From Natrarchaeobius chitinivorans (lineage in GTDB: Archaea; Halobacteriota; Halobacteria; Halobacteriales; Natrialbaceae), in contig NZ_REGA01000005.1 of the NCBI RefSeq assembly GCF_003841505.1, forward strand, positions 62,001 through 126,000: a DNA stretch of 64,000 bases, written 5' to 3'. Below are positions 36,463-46,014 of the stretch, piece after piece. Position 1 is the stretch's first letter. Each line of letters starts with the position of its first letter. The notes beneath the pieces are model-generated. The model had not been told where the DNA came from and did not search any database. It saw nothing but the letters and a program-made list of their open reading frames with translations. The translations under genes and the position numbers were made by a program.

Positions 36463-37224
36463 ATGACCAATGAACACGAAGCAAAAGTCAAAACAACTAA
36501 AACAATCACGGAAATTTTGCGGGTGATCCAGAAAAATTCTGGATTGACCGCTTCGGAGATAGCGAATGAATTAAACATGGCCAACAGTAGCGTCCATGAT
36601 CACGTTAAGACCCTTCTCCACGAGGGGTATCTGGTTGAGTCCGACCATAAATACGATATCAGTCTGAAATTTTTGGATCATGGAGTGTACGCGAAAAACA
36701 ACATCAAAGTGTGTAGCATTGCTCAGCCTATTTTACAGCAACTCGCCGAAGAAACGGGTGAGGCAGTCTGGTTGATCGTTGAAGAACACGGACAAGCAGT
36801 ATACATCGATAAGGCGATCGGGGAAAACGCCGTACCGACGACTGGTCGGATCGGACACCGGACTTATTTGCACTGCCTATCTGGTGGTAAGTGTATTCTG
36901 GCGGAATTCGATTCGGTCCGTCTCGAACAGGTCATCGCACGGCACGGCCTCTCACCGCAGACCAAGCATACGATCAGTAGCGAGGAAGAACTCCGTATCG
37001 AACTCGATAAAGTTCGCGATCAAGGATTTGCATACAATGATGGCGAAGAAGTTGAAGGAGTCAGGGCAGTCGGAACCGCGATCGTTTGTCATGGATCTGT
37101 CATTGGGGCAATCAGTGTGTCCGGTCCAGCGACCCGATTGAAAGAATCGTGGTATCGAGACGACCTTCCAGAATTGATCATCGACGCCGCAAACACGATC
37201 CAGTTGAAAATGGAATATGATTGA
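36463..37224 (+). CDS. IclR-family transcription regulator
   Basis: 253 residues. The winged helix (about 12-75) has TEILRVIQKNSGLTASEIA and NMANSSVHDHVKTLLHEGYL; the effector domain has RTYLHCLSGGKCILAEFDSV and RAVGTAIVCHGSVIGAISVS. Divergent from mmsA and followed by the first DAO-type gene, so it is the likely regulator of the island. More AT-rich and less acidic than the IclR gene at 27089. Confidence 0.92.
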   Translation: MTNEHEAKVKTTKTITEILRVIQKNSGLTASEIANELNMANSSVHDHVKTLLHEGYLVESDHKYDISLKFLDHGVYAKNNIKVCSIAQPILQQLAEETGEAVWLIVEEHGQAVYIDKAIGENAVPTTGRIGHRTYLHCLSGGKCILAEFDSVRLEQVIARHGLSPQTKHTISSEEELRIELDKVRDQGFAYNDGEEVEGVRAVGTAIVCHGSVIGAISVSGPATRLKESWYRDDLPELIIDAANTIQLKMEYD

Positions 37225-37394
37225 TCAGGAATATTGATCAACTCGAAAGTTATATTTATTTCCTCTTCGTACTCACCGATACTGTACCAATCAATTAACA
37301 CGACTTGGTTCGGACCGCGTGATCCGTGTGTCGGCGTTAACATGAATCGCCGGCGGGTGTATCGGGCTGACAATCGGAATATCGTCTAACAACT

Positions 37395-38537
37395 ATGAGT
37401 GTAAATGAATACGAACTAATCGTTATTGGCGGTGGTATCATCGGTGCCAGCTGTGGATGGCACTGGGTAAACGCTACTAATGCGGATGTCCTCATCCTCG
37501 AAAAGGATCAACCCGCAAGTAAGGCAACCGGGCGTTCGGCTGGACATCTAAATACGTATGCGTCCCACAAATTCCCAAGCGCCATACGGGAGTACTGCAT
37601 AGAGTTCTATCAGGAGTTGAGTTGTAGACACGATGAAATCACCATTCATCACGACCAGGATTACGTTCTAGCACACTCAAGCGAAGGGGCGGATCGATTA
37701 CATCGTCTCACGGAGGCACATCCGGATACGTTCACGTACCTTGATAGCGATAATCTACAAACAACAGATGTGCCTTTCAATACGGTAGAAACGACTGCTG
37801 CGCTAACATTCGATCGTGCATTGCATTCGGATCCCTATTCGCTTACGACAGCAATGCTTTCCGAATTTCGCTCTGCAGGTGGAACACTGAAACTCGATTC
37901 CGTAACCGACATCAACACCGATGGTGACAGATTTCTCGTTAACACTACCGATGGAACTTATCGAAGCGAGTATCTAGTCAATGCGACGGGTGCATGGAGT
38001 ACACAGACCAACTCAATGCTCGACATTTCCCTCCCTATCAAAGCACGAACGAGTCAAATTGCGATCTTGAAACCGGATCGGCAGCTCGATATCCCCATGT
38101 TTCACTGTCCGGATCTCGGTCTCTATGGTCGTCAGGAACTGGGTGACGACGTGTTGATCGGTGGTGGAACGTCTTCGTTTATTCCGGATCCCAATGGATT
38201 CTCGACTACTGTGTCTGAGTCGTTTCTCGTGCATGTTTCCGAATCTTCGGATCGGATCGCCAACTCACTACGTGATGCCAGAGTGGCCGAAAGCTGGGCC
38301 GGTCGATGTACATCGACACCAGACAGAAACCCCCTCGTCGGTTCCACGTCCCTTTCTGACTATTATATCTGTGCTGGATTCAACGGTGCTGGGGTTGCAC
38401 GTGCACCGTTCGCAGGGAAACTCGTTACGGAACTGATCTTGGATCAGGATCTCTCGTTCCAGCCTGAACCGTATGCACCCTCACGGTTCAACGAAGCTGA
38501 TGACTTCAAAGTTAAAAGTCACAGTACCGATTGGTAA
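37395..38537 (+). CDS. DAO-family FAD-dependent oxidoreductase
   Basis: 380 residues with the D-amino-acid-oxidase/glycine-oxidase fold. Dinucleotide motif LIVIGGGIIGASCGWHW at about 8-24, FAD-contacting Glu in LILEKDQPASKATGRSAGH (about 34-52), and the closing STPDRNPLVGS and YICAGFNGAGVARAPFAGK near 340. Family members oxidise amines such as sarcosine, dimethylglycine, glycine or proline. Whether it is an oxidase or an ETF-linked dehydrogenase is unknown. No folate domain is present. Converges with the amidohydrolase gene, 17 bp apart. Confidence 0.9.
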   Translation: MSVNEYELIVIGGGIIGASCGWHWVNATNADVLILEKDQPASKATGRSAGHLNTYASHKFPSAIREYCIEFYQELSCRHDEITIHHDQDYVLAHSSEGADRLHRLTEAHPDTFTYLDSDNLQTTDVPFNTVETTAALTFDRALHSDPYSLTTAMLSEFRSAGGTLKLDSVTDINTDGDRFLVNTTDGTYRSEYLVNATGAWSTQTNSMLDISLPIKARTSQIAILKPDRQLDIPMFHCPDLGLYGRQELGDDVLIGGGTSSFIPDPNGFSTTVSESFLVHVSESSDRIANSLRDARVAESWAGRCTSTPDRNPLVGSTSLSDYYICAGFNGAGVARAPFAGKLVTELILDQDLSFQPEPYAPSRFNEADDFKVKSHSTDW

Positions 38538-38554
38538 TTTAGTAAGGCAGCCGT

Positions 38555-39775
38555 TCAGATAGCAACTTCTCCGCCTTTGTATACTTCGGCAATCTCGTAA
38601 ATCGCGGTGATGTCCTCCAGTGGATCCTCTTCAAGTACCACGAAATCGGCGAAGTGGCCGGAGGTGAGGCAGCCGATCGGTTCGTCACCGACCGTTTGAG
38701 CTGCGACACTAGTCGACGCCTGTATTGCTTCCATGTTGTTCATTCCAACTGCATCAACGAGCAGTTCGAGTTCGTATCCGTTCTTTCCGTGTTCCATAAG
38801 CGGCGTCCCGGTCGTATCAGTCCCCATCGCAATCGATGCTCCGGCCTCGTATGCACGAGTTATCGCGTCTATGTGCGTCTCTCGGGCTTCTCGAGATTTC
38901 CGAACGGCTTTCGTTGGCACGTCGTGTTCATCGCCGTATTTTGCGAACTTGTCCAACAGTGCGAGTGTCGTAACCAGTATTGCGTCCTTTTCGACCAGTA
39001 GTTCGATTCCTTCGTCGTCGAGGTGATTTCCGTGTTCAATAGTATCGACACCATTCCGAAGGGCGACCTTTGCCCCTTCTGCGCCCTGTGCGTGACAGGC
39101 AAGGGGAATGTCGTGGCGGTGGGCTTCTTCTGCGAAGACGCGTATCTCCTCGGGTGTAAAATGTACGTCAGTCGGATCGTCTTTCTCTGAGATGAGCCCA
39201 CCTGTCGTCATTATTTTCAACAGATCTACCCCGCGTCGGATCTGTTTTCGGGCTTCTTTCCGGCACTCGTCGGCACCATCTGTCAGTACGGAGTAAATCG
39301 GGGCGTACCCACTCGTCACCCAGTCGTAGGGCAAGCTGTGAATGTCGCCGTGACCGGCAGTTTGCGAAAATCGGAGGCCAGCAGTGTAGATCCGTGGTCC
39401 GGGAATTGTCCCCTCTTCAACGACTGTTCTCAATCCGAGGCCGGTCTTACTCCCGGCATCACGAACGGTGGTAAAGCCTGCTTGGATCAACTTTCGCAGG
39501 TCGTTGGTTGCGCGGGCAGTTCCGACCGTCGCGTCTTCCGTCATTCTAGTTTGTGGGTTGTGCGAGTTGACGCCGTGGAGGTGCACGTGGGCATCGACCA
39601 ACCCGGGGATTACCACGTTGTCGCTGTAATCGATCACCTCTGCAGATGCCGGAATGTCGACTTCCTCACGGTGTCCCACTTTCGTTACTGTGTCCTCCTC
39701 TATCAGTACGACCCCATCATCGATTGGATCATTCGACACACCGTCGATCAAGCGCCTACACGTAATGGCTTTCAT
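38555..39775 (-). CDS. Metal-dependent amidohydrolase, imidazolonepropionase/prolidase-like
   Basis: 406 residues from the ATG at 39775. Binuclear-metal ligands are all visible: VIPGLVDAHVHLHG (HxH, about 58-66), the probable carboxylated Lys in GVDLLKIMTTGG (about 175), His in IPLACHAQGAEG (about 218), His in VDTIEHGNHLDD (about 238), and Asp in AMGTDTTGTPLMEHG (about 313). Hydrolyses a C-N bond in a cyclic amide, imide or dipeptide. Placed between the DAO oxidoreductase and hydroxyacid dehydrogenase, it could open a ring to release the substrate of one of them (inference). Confidence 0.9.
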   Translation of the reverse strand: MKAITCRRLIDGVSNDPIDDGVVLIEEDTVTKVGHREEVDIPASAEVIDYSDNVVIPGLVDAHVHLHGVNSHNPQTRMTEDATVGTARATNDLRKLIQAGFTTVRDAGSKTGLGLRTVVEEGTIPGPRIYTAGLRFSQTAGHGDIHSLPYDWVTSGYAPIYSVLTDGADECRKEARKQIRRGVDLLKIMTTGGLISEKDDPTDVHFTPEEIRVFAEEAHRHDIPLACHAQGAEGAKVALRNGVDTIEHGNHLDDEGIELLVEKDAILVTTLALLDKFAKYGDEHDVPTKAVRKSREARETHIDAITRAYEAGASIAMGTDTTGTPLMEHGKNGYELELLVDAVGMNNMEAIQASTSVAAQTVGDEPIGCLTSGHFADFVVLEEDPLEDITAIYEIAEVYKGGEVAI

Positions 39776-39800
39776 TGCAGTTTCACAGTCATTTTGAAGT

Positions 39801-39810
39801 GTGATAACTA
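39801..39810 (-). promoter_or_regulatory. TATA-like box for amidohydrolase gene
   Basis: Minus-strand TAGTTATCAC centred 30 bp before the ATG at 39775. Confidence 0.5.
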
Positions 39811-39932
39811 TGGTGGAAAAACTCAATCATTTGATGTTTGGGGTGGATTTCACATTCAATTTGTCGTGCTATACCACATTATGCGATCGCTGCATGATAT
39901 TTCCGGTGTCACGACTTTCGCGTTAGTGGGAC

Positions 39933-39941
39933 GTTTTAATA
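39933..39941 (+). promoter_or_regulatory. TATA box for D-2-hydroxyacid dehydrogenase gene
   Basis: GTTTTAATA centred 28 bp before the ATG at 39965; this fixes the start well inside the long open frame. Confidence 0.65.
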
Positions 39942-39964
39942 CCGTCCGACGGAATCTTTTCCCA

Positions 39965-40906
39965 ATGGCAAACCGAGATATCGTCATCGACCCAGGTGCA
40001 TTTGTTGATCGTGGTGACCTAGCCAGACGGACGGAACAAACCGTCCTGGAAAATTCAAACGTCACCGAAACACTTGAGGCGGCATCTTCACCGCTCGTAT
40101 TCATCTCGTCGAATCGAAGTTGGTCTGACGAGTACCTTGCGGGTCTGTCTCAGAGAGACTGGGTTACAACGACCGGTGCTGGCTACGATGCCTTCCCACT
40201 TGATCAATTCCGCGAACGTGATGTTCGTTTCACCAATCAGCCCGGGAACAACGCGCCACAAGTGGCAGAACACGCGATTGCGATGTTGCTTTCGATCACC
40301 CGGCGGTTATTCCAGTTTCGAACCCAACAACAACACCGTGAGTGGAAGCGCATTTCGGAAGGAATGACACATCATTCCGGAGATGTCTGTTGTGTTGTCG
40401 GGCTCGGACACATCGGTGAGGCGATTGCGAAACGACTCGGTGCGTTCGGGATGACTGTCCGTGGTGTTAAACGATCCGCGTCGAATTACAGTGGAAACGC
40501 CGATTCGGTCTATCCGCCTACGTCCCTCCATGATGCGCTCTCTGAGGCGGGTGTCGTCATGCTCTCAGTTCCACTGACGGATGAAACCCATCACATGATT
40601 GGGAAATCCGAACTCGACCAGACCCGTTCGGATGCAGTAATCGTTAATGTGGGTCGTGGACCTGTTTTGGAGACAGAAGCAATTGTGGCCGCTATCGAGG
40701 ATCGATCGGTTAGAGCGGCGTGTCTAGACGTAACAGATCCGGAGCCGTTACCCAGCGATTCGCCGCTATGGACCTACGAAAACATTTTCATCACTGCGCA
40801 CTCGGCTTCCCGGAGCGATAAGCGAACCGGACAGTTCCTGGATGAATTTCTTCCAGCATTCGAGCGGTGGTGTACTAGTGATCAGCTCGAACACCGAATC
40901 GTTTAG
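39965..40906 (+). CDS. D-isomer 2-hydroxyacid dehydrogenase
   Basis: 313 residues. NAD loop VVGLGHIGEAIAKRLGAFG (about 143-161). Catalytic Arg in VNVGRGPVLETEA (about 228), Glu in DVTDPEPLPSDSPLW (about 258), and His in IFITAHSAS (about 277). Interconverts a 2-oxoacid and a D-2-hydroxyacid, e.g. glyoxylate/hydroxypyruvate or a longer analogue. Divergent from the amidohydrolase with a compact promoter region, suggesting joint control. Confidence 0.92.
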   Translation: MANRDIVIDPGAFVDRGDLARRTEQTVLENSNVTETLEAASSPLVFISSNRSWSDEYLAGLSQRDWVTTTGAGYDAFPLDQFRERDVRFTNQPGNNAPQVAEHAIAMLLSITRRLFQFRTQQQHREWKRISEGMTHHSGDVCCVVGLGHIGEAIAKRLGAFGMTVRGVKRSASNYSGNADSVYPPTSLHDALSEAGVVMLSVPLTDETHHMIGKSELDQTRSDAVIVNVGRGPVLETEAIVAAIEDRSVRAACLDVTDPEPLPSDSPLWTYENIFITAHSASRSDKRTGQFLDEFLPAFERWCTSDQLEHRIV

Positions 40907-41495
40907 AATATATCACACCACACCTCTCATGATTCTCGAAGAGTTCGACTTAGGAGCCTCGGCGGAGACGAGGCGAACCCAAAACCATGAGCTATCAGAA
41001 CTGATGTGTGGTTTTCTCCACTGCTACTACAGGGACATCTACGGTATCCGCCCCATCGAACGAGAAATTAGGACTGCGGTAGAAGGGACCCTCCGTGGCG
41101 GATAGAGACAAAGTTCAACGATCGGTTTTCCTTGAAGGTAGTCTTCGTAAACCAGCTTAGACATATCGCCGTCATACGATTTCTCGCTGTACTTGTGCCA
41201 ATACCGTTGAATGACGACGAGTATCTCTTTGAAGGCGTCTCTGTGATAGGAGGCGAACACACGGGTGCGTGTGGCGTGCTTGTGATATTTGGAGTTTCCA
41301 CAGTTGGGACAGAGATGCGGTTAAACACGTTGCGTCCTTCAATAGTTCCGCAACCCTTCGTGACTGGTGTAGATAGGGGTCGGGGCTAACGTATCCAGTT
41401 CATTTACTGTGGTGGTTTCCATTACCTTCTCTACATAGCCAGTAGGTATTCTACTTCCACTACTTCTCCAGACAGCACTAATCAACAAGATGCAA
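40907..41495. other. Mostly non-coding; holds a decayed fragment
   Basis: Nothing intact. A zinc-ribbon-like fragment lies on the minus strand (41053-41330, listed separately). Confidence 0.5.
41053..41330 (-). pseudogene. Decayed zinc-ribbon fragment, possibly a transposase remnant
   Basis: Reading the minus strand gives HLCPNCGNSKYHKHATRT directly after an in-frame TAA, then a coding-like stretch FASYHRDAFKEILVVIQRYW and SEKSYDGDMSKLVYEDYLQG. The CPNCGN knuckle and the lack of any start or continuation suggest a truncated DNA-binding or transposase gene. I cannot name the family. Confidence 0.35.
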
Positions 41496-41506
41496 AAATA
41501 TTTATT
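41496..41506 (+). promoter_or_regulatory. TATA box for second DAO gene
   Basis: AAATATTTATT centred 28 bp before the ATG at 41528. Confidence 0.65.
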
Positions 41507-41527
41507 CTGTTCCAATTAACGGCCTGT

Positions 41528-42685
41528 ATGCGAGTCGGAATAATAGGTGCGGGTATCCATGGCGCAGCGACAGCTTATTTCCTCAAAAAACATGGTGTAG
41601 ATGACGTGATCGTCTTCGACAAGGACCACCCTGGTAATGGTTCGACTGGCTATTCTGCTGGAATTATACGCTTCCATTATACGAACCAAACACAGATCCA
41701 ATTAGCAATGCGAGGCCACGATATCATCAAGAATCTTGAAAAGTACGTCGGTCAAGATGGGGGATTTCACAACAATGGATATCTCGTCTTATATCGCCAG
41801 CAGGACGAAAAAAAGCTGCAGGAAATAGTCTCCCGCCAACGTGCTTGCGGTGTAGACGTTCGGCTTGTCGGGGCCGACGAATTGGAATCGTACTTCTCAG
41901 GAATTTCCACTGAGGACGGCATCATCGGCGCGTACGAACCTGATGCCGGATTTGCGGATCCGTACTTGGTTACGTCTGGGTTCGTGGAGAAAGCAAAACA
42001 ACTCGGTGTGACATTCCACGTCAATACCGAGGTCACTGGCCTGTCTCGCGAGGGAGATACGGTCACGTCGATCGACACACCAACTGATACGTACAACGTT
42101 GATTACGTCATCAATGCTGCAGGTCAATTTGCAAGTAGGGTCGCAGACATGGTCGATATCTCCATTCCACTCAATCTGTGCGAATCGAAAATTGCCGTTC
42201 TCGAGTCGGAACATGAATACTCTACAGCACACCCGACGCTCGCCGATCATACAATGGCGACTGACTTTTACACCAAGCCCGAATCATCTGGTCATTTTAT
42301 CGTCGGAGGAATTGATCGACCACAGGTCGGGTTAGACGAGCGAAAAACCGGCGTCAATGAGGAGTTTCTTCTCGAAGTGATCGACCGTCTCGAGCAGCGG
42401 CTTCCATCCTATACCGATGCATCAGTCGTCGAATCGTGGTCCGGAAAACTCTCAATTACACCTGATTCGAACCTCATCATCGGCGAACCAGAGCCCCTGC
42501 AGAACTTTTACAATCTCGTCGGTGGTAGCGGACACGGATTCAAGACCGGCCCTGCCTTCGCAGAGGCTGTCGCTAAGGACATCCTCGGAAAAGATGTCAA
42601 GTACGATCTCTCACAGTATCGTCTTGAGCGGTTTGATGAAGATGACCTTCTTGATGGTGTCAGTTCGAAAACCTACAGCGTTTGA
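41528..42685 (+). CDS. DAO-family FAD-dependent oxidoreductase
   Basis: 385 residues. RVGIIGAGIHGAATAYFLKK is the dinucleotide loop at the very N terminus, followed by VIVFDKDHPGNGSTGYSAG (about 28-46). The C terminus has LSITPDSNLIIGEPEPLQN and NLVGGSGHGFKTGPAFAEA near 330, like sarcosine oxidase beta and dimethylglycine-dehydrogenase FAD domains. Only about a quarter resembles the other DAO protein at 37395, so the two probably have different substrates. Stands directly upstream of the tripartite transporter genes. Confidence 0.9.
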   Translation: MRVGIIGAGIHGAATAYFLKKHGVDDVIVFDKDHPGNGSTGYSAGIIRFHYTNQTQIQLAMRGHDIIKNLEKYVGQDGGFHNNGYLVLYRQQDEKKLQEIVSRQRACGVDVRLVGADELESYFSGISTEDGIIGAYEPDAGFADPYLVTSGFVEKAKQLGVTFHVNTEVTGLSREGDTVTSIDTPTDTYNVDYVINAAGQFASRVADMVDISIPLNLCESKIAVLESEHEYSTAHPTLADHTMATDFYTKPESSGHFIVGGIDRPQVGLDERKTGVNEEFLLEVIDRLEQRLPSYTDASVVESWSGKLSITPDSNLIIGEPEPLQNFYNLVGGSGHGFKTGPAFAEAVAKDILGKDVKYDLSQYRLERFDEDDLLDGVSSKTYSV

Positions 42686-42848
42686 TCTCAGTGGTTTTGC
42701 GCGGACTGAGTGCCATCGCGTTGACTGTCGTTTAGATCACTCCCCTATCGCACCTTCGGGGTAATTTCCACTGATTCCGCACGCTCGAATCGTGATTCGA
42801 TCCGGATTCAAACATATTTCTCCTCAAATACTAATATTAATTACAAAA

Positions 42849-42858
42849 GTTTTAAATA
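42849..42858 (+). promoter_or_regulatory. TATA box for tripartite transporter operon
   Basis: GTTTTAAATA centred about 32 bp before the ATG at 42886; it favours this start over the one at 42868. Confidence 0.6.
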
Positions 42859-42885
42859 GGCTTATCGATGATTTGGTATTGCGAT

Positions 42886-43917
42886 ATGATTACAAGTGAC
42901 ATTAAGCGCCGACGGTATATCCAGACGGTTGCAACCGGTATCGCTGGCGTAACGGTTGGAACCGCAGGCTGTGTGGGAGACTCCGGAGATACCGATTCCG
43001 ATGAGTACCCGGATGGGGACCAGTCGATTGAAGTAATCGTGCCCTTCGGTGAAGGTGGTGGAACCGACACGTATGCCCGACAGATCTTTGGGGCGGTAGA
43101 CGATCTCATTGACAACCCTATCGAGGTCCGAAACGTACCGGGGGCAGCGACACTTCGAGGCGCGTCGGAGGGATTCTTTTCGGACCCCGACGGGTACACG
43201 ATTACGGCTTTCAACCCCCCCTCGACGCCAATTTCGGCGATGATCGAGGAACCACCGTTTGAATTACAGGAATTCGAGGGAATCATGTCTCACAGTAGGG
43301 GTGCATTCGCACTAATCGCGAATCCAGAACACGAATTCCAAAATGTCCAGGACGTCATTGACCGTTTCGATGATGGTGAATTCGAATTAATGGGTGGACA
43401 ATCACCTGGCGGAATCACTCACGTTCAGGCGTTTCTAGCCCGCCAAGAGTGGGGAATTGAGTGGGATCGGTACGTCGGGTATGCGGGAGCGGCTCCAATC
43501 GCAGAGGCGCTGGCAGCTGATGAAATCCCGATTGCAATCACGTCTGAGACGGGAACGGTCGGTCCGATTGAAGAGGGAACGGTCGACCTTGTTGCCATGC
43601 TCCCGAGCGATGGAGGCGTTGTCTTCGAAGATGCACCATCCGCTGTCGACGAAGGATTTGAAGAGATGGACTTCGTTTCTCAGTTCAATCGCTGTTTCTG
43701 GTTCCCGCCAGATACTCCACAGGACGCAATCGATACGATGAGGGGTCTCCTTGAAGAAGCTGTGATGAGTGATCAAATCCAGGAATGGTCAGAAGATACT
43801 GGAAACCACATCTGGTTCCGCGATTCAGAATATGCTAATCAGGTGATGGAAGACGCTTTCGAGCAAATCCCATCTGCTGTCGACCTCGAGGAATTACGGC
43901 AAGCAGCCGAAGAATAA
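42886..43917 (+). CDS. tctC: Tripartite tricarboxylate transporter substrate-binding lipoprotein (TctC/Bug)
   Basis: 343 residues. The N terminus IKRRRYIQTVATGIAGVTVG plus TAGC is a Tat signal with lipobox, so it is anchored outside the membrane. The mature part has the Bug-family start SIEVIVPFGEGGGTDTYARQ (about 40-60), NVPGAATLRGA near 85, and LMGGQSPGGITHVQAF near 167. It captures a carboxylate for the TctAB permease encoded directly downstream. 343 residues is normal. Confidence 0.92.
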   Translation: MITSDIKRRRYIQTVATGIAGVTVGTAGCVGDSGDTDSDEYPDGDQSIEVIVPFGEGGGTDTYARQIFGAVDDLIDNPIEVRNVPGAATLRGASEGFFSDPDGYTITAFNPPSTPISAMIEEPPFELQEFEGIMSHSRGAFALIANPEHEFQNVQDVIDRFDDGEFELMGGQSPGGITHVQAFLARQEWGIEWDRYVGYAGAAPIAEALAADEIPIAITSETGTVGPIEEGTVDLVAMLPSDGGVVFEDAPSAVDEGFEEMDFVSQFNRCFWFPPDTPQDAIDTMRGLLEEAVMSDQIQEWSEDTGNHIWFRDSEYANQVMEDAFEQIPSAVDLEELRQAAEE

Positions 43918-43946
43918 ATATACCAGAACCTTATTTGTGTCATAGT

Positions 43947-44513
43947 ATGTCTATCAAACACACCGTACAAGAATGGATTGGATCGGAGCAAATCCTTCTG
44001 TTAATATTTCTCACGATTTCGACCTACATGTTCATTGAGTCATACACGTTTACCGGCTCGTATATCTTTCCCCGTTACAGCGCCTTGGTCATGATGCTGT
44101 TTGCGATCATGATGCTGGGAAATCATCTTTTGCCGGAGTCGATTCGGCGTATTACGACCTCATCAGGTGGACTCGAATCATATGCGACCGAGTCGGTAGA
44201 CAAATCTACTGAGCAGGTTGAGTCTCCGATTGAGGACGATCCGGTGGAGGAAGAACAATCTGTCGAACCAAATATGAAAAATGCCTGGATCACGATCGGG
44301 TTGATGTCCGGTTACGTCGTGTTTTCCTACCTGTTTGGGATGATGTGGATGACGCCTCTCTTCGTCGTTGCATACACCTATCAGTTCGATCAGCCTATCA
44401 AGGTGATTGTCGTTGCTACGGTTATAGCCACCATGTTTGCATACCTATTTACCACAACACTGGTGTTGCCATTGGATGAAGGAATCCTGTGGGAGGGCCC
44501 TAGATGGTTCTAG
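43947..44513 (+). CDS. tctB: Tripartite tricarboxylate transporter small membrane subunit
   Basis: 188 residues from the ATG at 43947, with four predicted helices (LLLIFLTISTYMFIES, YSALVMMLFAIMMLG, AWITIGLMSGYVVFSYLFG, and IKVIVVATVIATMFAYLF) and a long acidic loop after the second helix. Members of this family are poorly conserved; the identification rests on size, topology and place between tctC and tctA. It overlaps tctA by ten bases. Confidence 0.85.
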   Translation: MSIKHTVQEWIGSEQILLLIFLTISTYMFIESYTFTGSYIFPRYSALVMMLFAIMMLGNHLLPESIRRITTSSGGLESYATESVDKSTEQVESPIEDDPVEEEQSVEPNMKNAWITIGLMSGYVVFSYLFGMMWMTPLFVVAYTYQFDQPIKVIVVATVIATMFAYLFTTTLVLPLDEGILWEGPRWF

Positions 44514-46003
44514 AGGCACTCGGAGAAGCGGTTGCACTCATTCTATCAGGCCATACGCTATACTTTCTCATCCTCGGTTTAATTATCGGCATTTTTGTCG
44601 GTTCGCTCCCCGGCATCGGTGCTAGTCTCGGTATGGCTATCGTCTTGCCGCTCACTGTTCCTATGGAAGGAGTTGATGCAATCATCCTTCTTACAGGCAT
44701 ATATAGCGGCGCAATGTACGGAGGGAGTATCTCGGCAATCCTCTTCAACGTTCCTGGTACAGCAGGAGCAGCAGCAACGACGTTCGATGGATACGAAATG
44801 GCAAAAAAAGGTAACGCCGTTGGCGCACTCTCTACCTCGGCCGTTTCGTCGGTATTCGGCGGCTCGATGGCGTTTCTCCTCCTCATTCTTATTTCTCCGA
44901 TCATTATTCCTATTGTTCTCATGTTTGGTACTCCTGAGTATTTCCTCATGGCGATTTTCGGCTTGGCGACGATCACGATAGTCGCACGCGGTGCGATGGT
45001 AAAGGGATTCATCGCGGGCCTCTTCGGATTCTTGCTCTCGACAGTTGGAATTGCCCCCCTCAGTCCAGAAACTCGATATACATTTGGGACTACAGTTTTG
45101 TTCGATGGACTTTCGTTCATCGCCGGGCTAATTGCAGTCTTCGCTGTGGCCGAGATGTTACGACTGACAACGCAAGAAGGAAAGATAAAAGAAGAAGGTA
45201 TTACGATTTCGGGGAATATTCTTCAAGGGTTCAATACAGTCGTAAAACGGCCGATTCTTGTCGCTAAATCAGGTTTAATCGGTATGGTTGTTGGAGCGAT
45301 TCCTGGTGCCGGTGGTTCCATTTCGAATTTCGTCGCCTACATCGAGGCGCTTCGCTCGTCAAAGAATCCCGAGGCATTCGGCACGGGAGCGGCAGAGGGA
45401 GTTATCGCACCCGAGGCATCGAACAACGCTACTGTCGGTGGAGCACTCGTTCCTACCCTTTCGTTTGGAATACCCGGTAGTGGCTCGACAGCCGTGCTCC
45501 TTGGCGGTTTGATTCTCCACGGTATCCGTCCCGGACCCAACCTGTTCTCAGCGGAGTTGTTCATCACGTACAGCATCCTGATTGCGCTGTTGGTCGGAAA
45601 CCTTGTTATTCTCGTTCTGGGTATTCTGTTTATTACTCGGGCGGGATACATCACCAAGATCGACGTCCACGTGATAATTCCGATTATCATCGTGCTCTCG
45701 ATGCTCGGTGCTTACGCAATCCGCTCAAACTGGGTTGACGTCGCTACTGTGTTTCTGATCTCCATACTTGGACTGTATATGAAACTACACAACTATTCTA
45801 TCATCGCATTTGTCCTCGGGATGATTCTAGGGCCGATCGCAGAGGAAAATCTCGCACGATCACTCGATATTTCCGGTGATTCTCTTTTTATCTTCGTCGC
45901 CGAACCACTCCGAATTCTGCTAGTGCTGCTGATTCTGGTGACTGTCTTCGGCCCAATCCTCAAGCCATACATCTCCAGAGTACGAACTAGACTCGAGCTA
46001 TAG
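44504..46003 (+). CDS. tctA: Tripartite tricarboxylate transporter large permease subunit
   Basis: 499 residues and about eleven helices. Family signatures: GLIIGIFVGSLPGIGASLG near 24, MYGGSISAILFNVPGTAGAA near 71 and, in the second half, GMVVGAIPGAGGSISNFVAY near 258 and LSFGIPGSGSTAVLLGGL near 318; the two GxxPG repeats form the transport core. Driven by an ion gradient together with TctB and TctC. Highly conserved and intact. Confidence 0.95.
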   Translation: MVLEALGEAVALILSGHTLYFLILGLIIGIFVGSLPGIGASLGMAIVLPLTVPMEGVDAIILLTGIYSGAMYGGSISAILFNVPGTAGAAATTFDGYEMAKKGNAVGALSTSAVSSVFGGSMAFLLLILISPIIIPIVLMFGTPEYFLMAIFGLATITIVARGAMVKGFIAGLFGFLLSTVGIAPLSPETRYTFGTTVLFDGLSFIAGLIAVFAVAEMLRLTTQEGKIKEEGITISGNILQGFNTVVKRPILVAKSGLIGMVVGAIPGAGGSISNFVAYIEALRSSKNPEAFGTGAAEGVIAPEASNNATVGGALVPTLSFGIPGSGSTAVLLGGLILHGIRPGPNLFSAELFITYSILIALLVGNLVILVLGILFITRAGYITKIDVHVIIPIIIVLSMLGAYAIRSNWVDVATVFLISILGLYMKLHNYSIIAFVLGMILGPIAEENLARSLDISGDSLFIFVAEPLRILLVLLILVTVFGPILKPYISRVRTRLEL

Positions 46004-46014
46004 CATACGATTTT

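Noticed and set aside
39338-39964. Extended N terminus of the hydroxyacid dehydrogenase
   Set aside because: It runs antisense through the amidohydrolase gene and lies upstream of a strong TATA box.
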